64,000 nucleotides of DNA from Roseiarcus sp963741845. Lineage in GTDB: Bacteria > Pseudomonadota > Alphaproteobacteria > Rhizobiales > Beijerinckiaceae. Shown piece by piece: positions 60,585 through 64,000 of this stretch. The stretch spans positions 707,252 through 771,251 of the forward strand of contig CAVUJV010000016.1 in assembly GCA_963741845.1 (NCBI GenBank), given 5' to 3'. The notes beneath the pieces were generated by a model. The model did no database searches. It was not told the DNA's origin and saw nothing but the letters and a program-made list of their open reading frames with translations. How positions within the stretch are numbered: the stretch's first letter is position 1; each line of letters begins with the position of its first letter. A program made the position numbers and the translations under genes.

Positions 60585-61916
60585 ATGCTCGAATTCGAAG
60601 ACATTCAGCACATCCTGCTGACGCGCGCCCCGGCGCTCGCGGCGAGGTACGAATTTCTTTCGTTTCGCGACGGAGCCGGCGGACGCGCTTGGGCGTCGGC
60701 AATCAAAGAGACGATTCATTCGGCCGCGTCGATGCGAGCCGGCATCGACAAAGACAAGCGCTGGGTGACGGCCGCTTTCACCTGGAACGGGCTTCGCGCG
60801 CTTGGACTGGACGAGACTTCGCTCGCCTCGTTTCCGGAGGAGTTCAAGCAGGGCATGGTGGCGAGGGCGGAGATGCTCGGCGACACCGGCTTGAACGCGC
60901 CCGAACATTGGGTGGGCGATCTAGCGAGCCCCGATCTGCATGCAATCGTCATTCTCTTCGCGCGGGACCAGCCGGAGCAAGATCGTTGCGTCTCAGAACA
61001 TGCGAAGCTTGTCTCCCGCTGCCCCGGGGTTGAGGTTCTCTCCGTCCTCGACCTTGAGGCCACTCCGCCGTTCGACTACGCCCACGACCATTTTGGCTAC
61101 CGTGATCGTCTCTCACAGCCGGTCATCGAGGGGGCGGGCGAGGAACCGACCCCAGGGTCCGGGGCTCCTCTGAAGCCGGGAGAGTTCATAATTGGCTACC
61201 CGGACGAATACGGTGTCATAGCCAACAGCCCGCAGCCCGAAATTCTCGCGCGGAACGGTAGCTTCATGGCGTATCGCAGGCTTGAGGAGCATGTGGGGAA
61301 GTTTCGCGCCTTCTTGCGTCAACACGGCGAGACCGCGGAAGAGCAAGAGCTGATCGCGGCGAAGCTGATGGGCCGCTGGCGCAGCGGCGCGCCGCTCGTG
61401 CTGTCGCCCGACAAGGACGATCCCGCGCTCGGGGCCGATCCGCAGCGAAACAACGATTTCAACTACAAGGAGATGGACCCTCACGGCTATGCGGTCCCGC
61501 TTGGCTCCCATGCGCGCCGCATGAATCCACGCGATACCGCGGCGAACATGAACCGTCGCCGAATGGTCCGCCGTGGCGCGACCTACGGACCGCATTTGCC
61601 CGACGGCGAGGCCGAGGATGGCGTCGAGCGCGGTATCGCGGCGTTCATCCTCTGCGCAAGCCTTATTCGACAATTCGAGTTCGCCCAGAATGTGTGGGCG
61701 AACGATCGCAATTTCCATGAACTTGGCAATGAACGCGATCCAATCATCGGAGCGCAGGACGGGACGCTGGAGTTCAAGATTCCGAAGCGTCCCATCCGCA
61801 AGAAAATCGTTGGGCTGCCGGCCTTCACCACCGTCAGAGGCGGCGCATACTTCTTTCTCCCGGGTCTCAAGGCGCTTGGCTATCTCGCCTCGCTGAACGA
61901 GCAGGGCCGGGCCTGA
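60585..61916 (+). CDS. DyP-type peroxidase with altered GxxDG motif
   Basis: A 443-residue haem peroxidase of the dye-decolorizing class. The proximal haem His is in PLGSHARRMNPRD, the distal Arg in RRRMVRRGATYGP, and the C-terminal GGAYFFLPGLKALGYLA closes the fold. The family motif GxxDG reads HFGYRDRLSQP: the catalytic Asp is kept but the last Gly is Arg. There is no Tat signal, so it would act in the cytoplasm or be carried by another protein. AAGGGG-like ribosome site is weak. It is the third of five genes. Confidence 0.88.
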   Translation: MLEFEDIQHILLTRAPALAARYEFLSFRDGAGGRAWASAIKETIHSAASMRAGIDKDKRWVTAAFTWNGLRALGLDETSLASFPEEFKQGMVARAEMLGDTGLNAPEHWVGDLASPDLHAIVILFARDQPEQDRCVSEHAKLVSRCPGVEVLSVLDLEATPPFDYAHDHFGYRDRLSQPVIEGAGEEPTPGSGAPLKPGEFIIGYPDEYGVIANSPQPEILARNGSFMAYRRLEEHVGKFRAFLRQHGETAEEQELIAAKLMGRWRSGAPLVLSPDKDDPALGADPQRNNDFNYKEMDPHGYAVPLGSHARRMNPRDTAANMNRRRMVRRGATYGPHLPDGEAEDGVERGIAAFILCASLIRQFEFAQNVWANDRNFHELGNERDPIIGAQDGTLEFKIPKRPIRKKIVGLPAFTTVRGGAYFFLPGLKALGYLASLNEQGRA

Positions 61917-61947
61917 GCCGCCATCGCGAAATCAGGGAGAGGATCTC

Positions 61948-62961
61948 ATGCCAGCGCAGGCTTCCGCCCGGACGTACAATCAGGATCACATTCCGCGCAA
62001 ATATACGCCGGGCAAGCGGCGCGTGAGCATCTACTGGACGTGGAGCTATCCATGGGAATCCCAGCGCGACCTTGCGGAGATGGACAACCGGTTTTCGACC
62101 ATGACGGAGGTTCGCCGCGTCGCCTGGCCCGCCTACGAGACGCCGGAATGGAGCGCGGCGCAGTTCCTTCAAGGCATCGCGGGAACGCTGGAGTTGTTTC
62201 ACCGCTCGACGCTCAGTTTCCAGAAGATCGCCGGCGAAACGACAGGCCATCCGGTCGCCGTCTTCCAGCGCATCGACCAGGCCGGATACAAGCTGCCGAT
62301 CGATGAACGCATCCTCGCCGACGCCGACACCCTGATGGTGTTCGAACTCGATCATATTGTCGCCGAGCAGGAGGCGGCGCCGGAGGAGATCGCGGCGATC
62401 CGCGAATGGCTCAAGCGGGACGGCGCCTGTCTCCTGCTCGCGCCTCATCATGACGTCGGCTTCACAGGGGACATGAAGCAACGGCAGGTGGAATATCTGC
62501 ACCACGGCGACCCGCTCGTGCCCCGCCAGCAGCGATTCGGACAGTATACGCGCTCGTTGATGAAGGGGCTTGGCGTTCCCGTGCACAACACCTACGGCCT
62601 TCGGCCCGCGCTCGTAAAAGGCACAAACGAAATTGCTCCGCTCACGGCCTTCCACGACCTCGACGGCCTTGGCTTGTTGCAGAACGTCCCGACCCTCAAC
62701 TTCCACCCGCATCTGCCGCATTACGAAGTGACGGGAGGCGCGGATTCCATTCAAGTGCTTGGGCGGCAGCCGGTCGACCTCGAACGTCCGCATCCTTTCA
62801 CAGCAGCAGGCGCCAGGGAATTCAATTGCCTCTTGTGGATGCCGCCGAACGAGCAGAGGGCCGGGGACATCGTCCTGGTCGATTCCACCAATTTCACCAC
62901 ACTCTTTGGCGGCACGAAGAGTCTCGAGACCTTCTGGAGGAATCTCGCGGCGATGAGGTGA
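61948..62961 (+). CDS. hypothetical protein with glutamine-amidotransferase-like fold, DyP cluster
   Basis: A 337-residue soluble protein, MPAQASARTYNQDHIPRKYT at the start. The central part TLMVFELDHIVAEQEAAPEE and IAAIREWLKRDGACLLLAPHHD resembles the Rossmann-like core of class I glutamine amidotransferase or ThuA-like proteins, but I see no Cys nucleophile at the expected strand end; LAPHH is there instead. The remainder (HHGDPLVPRQQRFGQYTRSL, LMKGLGVPVHNTYGLRP, FNCLLWMPPNEQRAGDIVLV) is not familiar. It follows the peroxidase gene by 31 bp. Function unknown. Confidence 0.7.
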   Translation: MPAQASARTYNQDHIPRKYTPGKRRVSIYWTWSYPWESQRDLAEMDNRFSTMTEVRRVAWPAYETPEWSAAQFLQGIAGTLELFHRSTLSFQKIAGETTGHPVAVFQRIDQAGYKLPIDERILADADTLMVFELDHIVAEQEAAPEEIAAIREWLKRDGACLLLAPHHDVGFTGDMKQRQVEYLHHGDPLVPRQQRFGQYTRSLMKGLGVPVHNTYGLRPALVKGTNEIAPLTAFHDLDGLGLLQNVPTLNFHPHLPHYEVTGGADSIQVLGRQPVDLERPHPFTAAGAREFNCLLWMPPNEQRAGDIVLVDSTNFTTLFGGTKSLETFWRNLAAMR

Positions 62962-62973
62962 GCGGCGGTCGCG

Positions 62974-63870
62974 ATGACAGCGCCTGCGGAGCTTGCGCCC
63001 GCTTTAGGAACGCGGGAAAGACGGTCTCTTATCATTCTTGCGCGCTGCGCTTCTGTCGCTGGCGTTCTGAGCGTGACGGGTCCTGCTTTTGCCGACTCGG
63101 ATCCGCCTGACGTTGTGAATGGGACCGGTGACGATCCAACTCGGCCGTTAGGCAAGATCGAGCTCCTTGACCGCTATACCGGCGCCCCCGGTCCCGGCGT
63201 CGAAGAGGGAACGACCAAACGAGTCCAAACAAATACACCGTTCGCCAGGATCGACGCGCCGTTCAGGCTCGCGCCGCAATGGGAGTTGAACTTCCGAACT
63301 GAAATTCCGGTCGTGTGGACAAACGGAGTGACCCCCGAGAATCCGACCGGCGCGACTGTGTCCGGCTTCGGCAACGTGCTCACACAGGCGTGGATCGTGC
63401 ACGACCTCGATCAACGTTGGGCAATCGCGCTCGGCGGCCAGTTGATCGCGCCGACTTCGACCAACGGGGTGGCGACGAATGCGTGGGAACAGGTCACGGG
63501 TGTCGTTGTCCGCGCCATGCTTCCAGAGATCAGCCCCGGCAGCTATTTCGCGCCCCAGGTGCGTTACGGTATCGACTTTCAAGGCAACGACGACGGCCGC
63601 CTGCTAAGGCAGTTGCGCATTGCGCCCACCCTCAACATCAATCTGCCGCACAACCTGTTCTTCACGCTTTACCCAAGCCCAGACATTCGACTGAACTATG
63701 GGACTCCGGTGTGGGGCCAGACCGGGCGATTGTTTCTGCCATTCAACTTCATGGTCGGCTGTAAGCCGACCGAGCATACAGTGATTTCGGCCGAGTTCGG
63801 CATTCCTATCATCAAGGATTTTCCCGTTTACACGTTCAAGACTCAATTGAGAGTGGGCTATTTGTTTTAA
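62974..63870 (+). CDS. outer-membrane beta-barrel protein (phenol-degradation MetA/transporter-like), DyP cluster
   Basis: A 298-residue exported protein. Signal region: ARCASVAGVLSVTGPAFADS. The mature part has alternating amphipathic strands (APQWELNFRTEIPVVW, WAIALGGQLIAPTS, FAPQVRYGIDFQG, RQLRIAPTLNINLPHN, TVISAEFGIPIIKD) and ends in YTFKTQLRVGYLF, a C-terminal Phe as in outer-membrane barrels. The pattern recalls the MetA-pathway phenol-degradation/transporter family. It is the last gene of the cluster, 12 bp after the previous gene, and may be the channel for the compound the cluster handles. Confidence 0.78.
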   Translation: MTAPAELAPALGTRERRSLIILARCASVAGVLSVTGPAFADSDPPDVVNGTGDDPTRPLGKIELLDRYTGAPGPGVEEGTTKRVQTNTPFARIDAPFRLAPQWELNFRTEIPVVWTNGVTPENPTGATVSGFGNVLTQAWIVHDLDQRWAIALGGQLIAPTSTNGVATNAWEQVTGVVVRAMLPEISPGSYFAPQVRYGIDFQGNDDGRLLRQLRIAPTLNINLPHNLFFTLYPSPDIRLNYGTPVWGQTGRLFLPFNFMVGCKPTEHTVISAEFGIPIIKDFPVYTFKTQLRVGYLF

Positions 63871-64000
63871 TTCCGCCTCTGAAGGAAGTTCGGCGCTGAA
63901 CTCGGCCGTCGAGACGGCTGGTGCATGGTCCAGAGCGCCATCGAGGCCCGCGACAACAACAGCGATCAACAATGACCGCCTCACGTCGATCTGCGACACT
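63871..64000. other. window tail after the DyP cluster
   Basis: Too short to annotate. ATG at 63972 followed by TASRRSAT could begin a gene that leaves the window; a minus-strand frame from 63999 with a hydrophobic run (RRSLLIAVVVAGL) overlaps the barrel gene and is not supported. Confidence 0.3.

Noticed and set aside
63604..63999. 131-codon minus-strand frame with a hydrophobic N-terminus
   Set aside because: Two thirds of it overlap the well-supported barrel gene; the rest is too short to judge.

Overview
The window is GC-rich, densely coding alphaproteobacterial chromosome. Order-level hints for Hyphomicrobiales (Rhizobiales) are the neighbour sets gamma-carbonic anhydrase/DUF3126/cysE, purN-purM/CDP-alcohol transferase/permease/hdaA and pyrC-plsY-dprA, plus a DUF2093 protein. 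A complete red-type (form IC) Calvin-cycle operon next to an otherwise unlinked PPi-dependent phosphofructokinase fits an autotrophic or methylotrophic member of the Beijerinckiaceae/Methylocystaceae type; the genus is inference only. There is no phage, transposase or CRISPR array.

Layout. 0-9.9 kb: dispersed repeat, rhomboid protease, PAS and tandem-PilZ proteins, gamma-carbonic anhydrase, DUF3126, cysE, a TauE/SafE exporter, a methyltransferase, an 8-oxoguanine-deaminase-like amidohydrolase and an acyl-CoA synthetase. 10-18.3 kb: a secreted PEP-CTERM protein, the transglutaminase/alpha-E/ATP-grasp trio, aat, and divergent exopolysaccharide co-polymerase and export genes. 18.4-29.9 kb: housekeeping (ruvX, dprA, plsY, a dihydroorotase-like gene, tRNA-Arg, PPi-phosphofructokinase, antiporter, dnaE, tRNA-Gln). 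30.7-33.3 kb: a cupin and a flavin monooxygenase/hydrolase pair. 33.4-43.1 kb: cbbR divergent from cbbF-P-T-A-L-S-X-E. 43.1-51.4 kb: molybdopterin oxidoreductase, a PLD-type phosphodiesterase, hdaA, permease, VOC protein, CDP-alcohol transferase, purM-purN. 51.4-54.4 kb: gene-poor zone with a wrecked methyltransferase and an FkbM methyltransferase bracketed by direct repeats. 54.4-58.7 kb: accB-accC, a TPR lipoprotein, rpsU, cupin, tautomerase, DUF2093. 59.5-63.9 kb: an unusual five-gene cluster around a DyP-type peroxidase, ending in an outer-membrane barrel protein.

Three themes stand out. First, several genes in ordinary operons have lost their catalytic residues: the cbb-operon fructose-bisphosphatase (all four acidic metal ligands of its N-terminal signature), the dihydroorotase (HxH), the transglutaminase (catalytic Cys) and the kinase-like domain of the polysaccharide co-polymerase (Walker A). 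The dead bisphosphatase together with a PPi-dependent phosphofructokinase suggests a PPi-linked Calvin cycle. Second, two families of intergenic repeats are scattered through the window. Third, eight genes, several of them essential or conserved, carry nine isolated frameshifts, mostly at GC dinucleotide or G runs, which looks more like assembly indels than gene decay.
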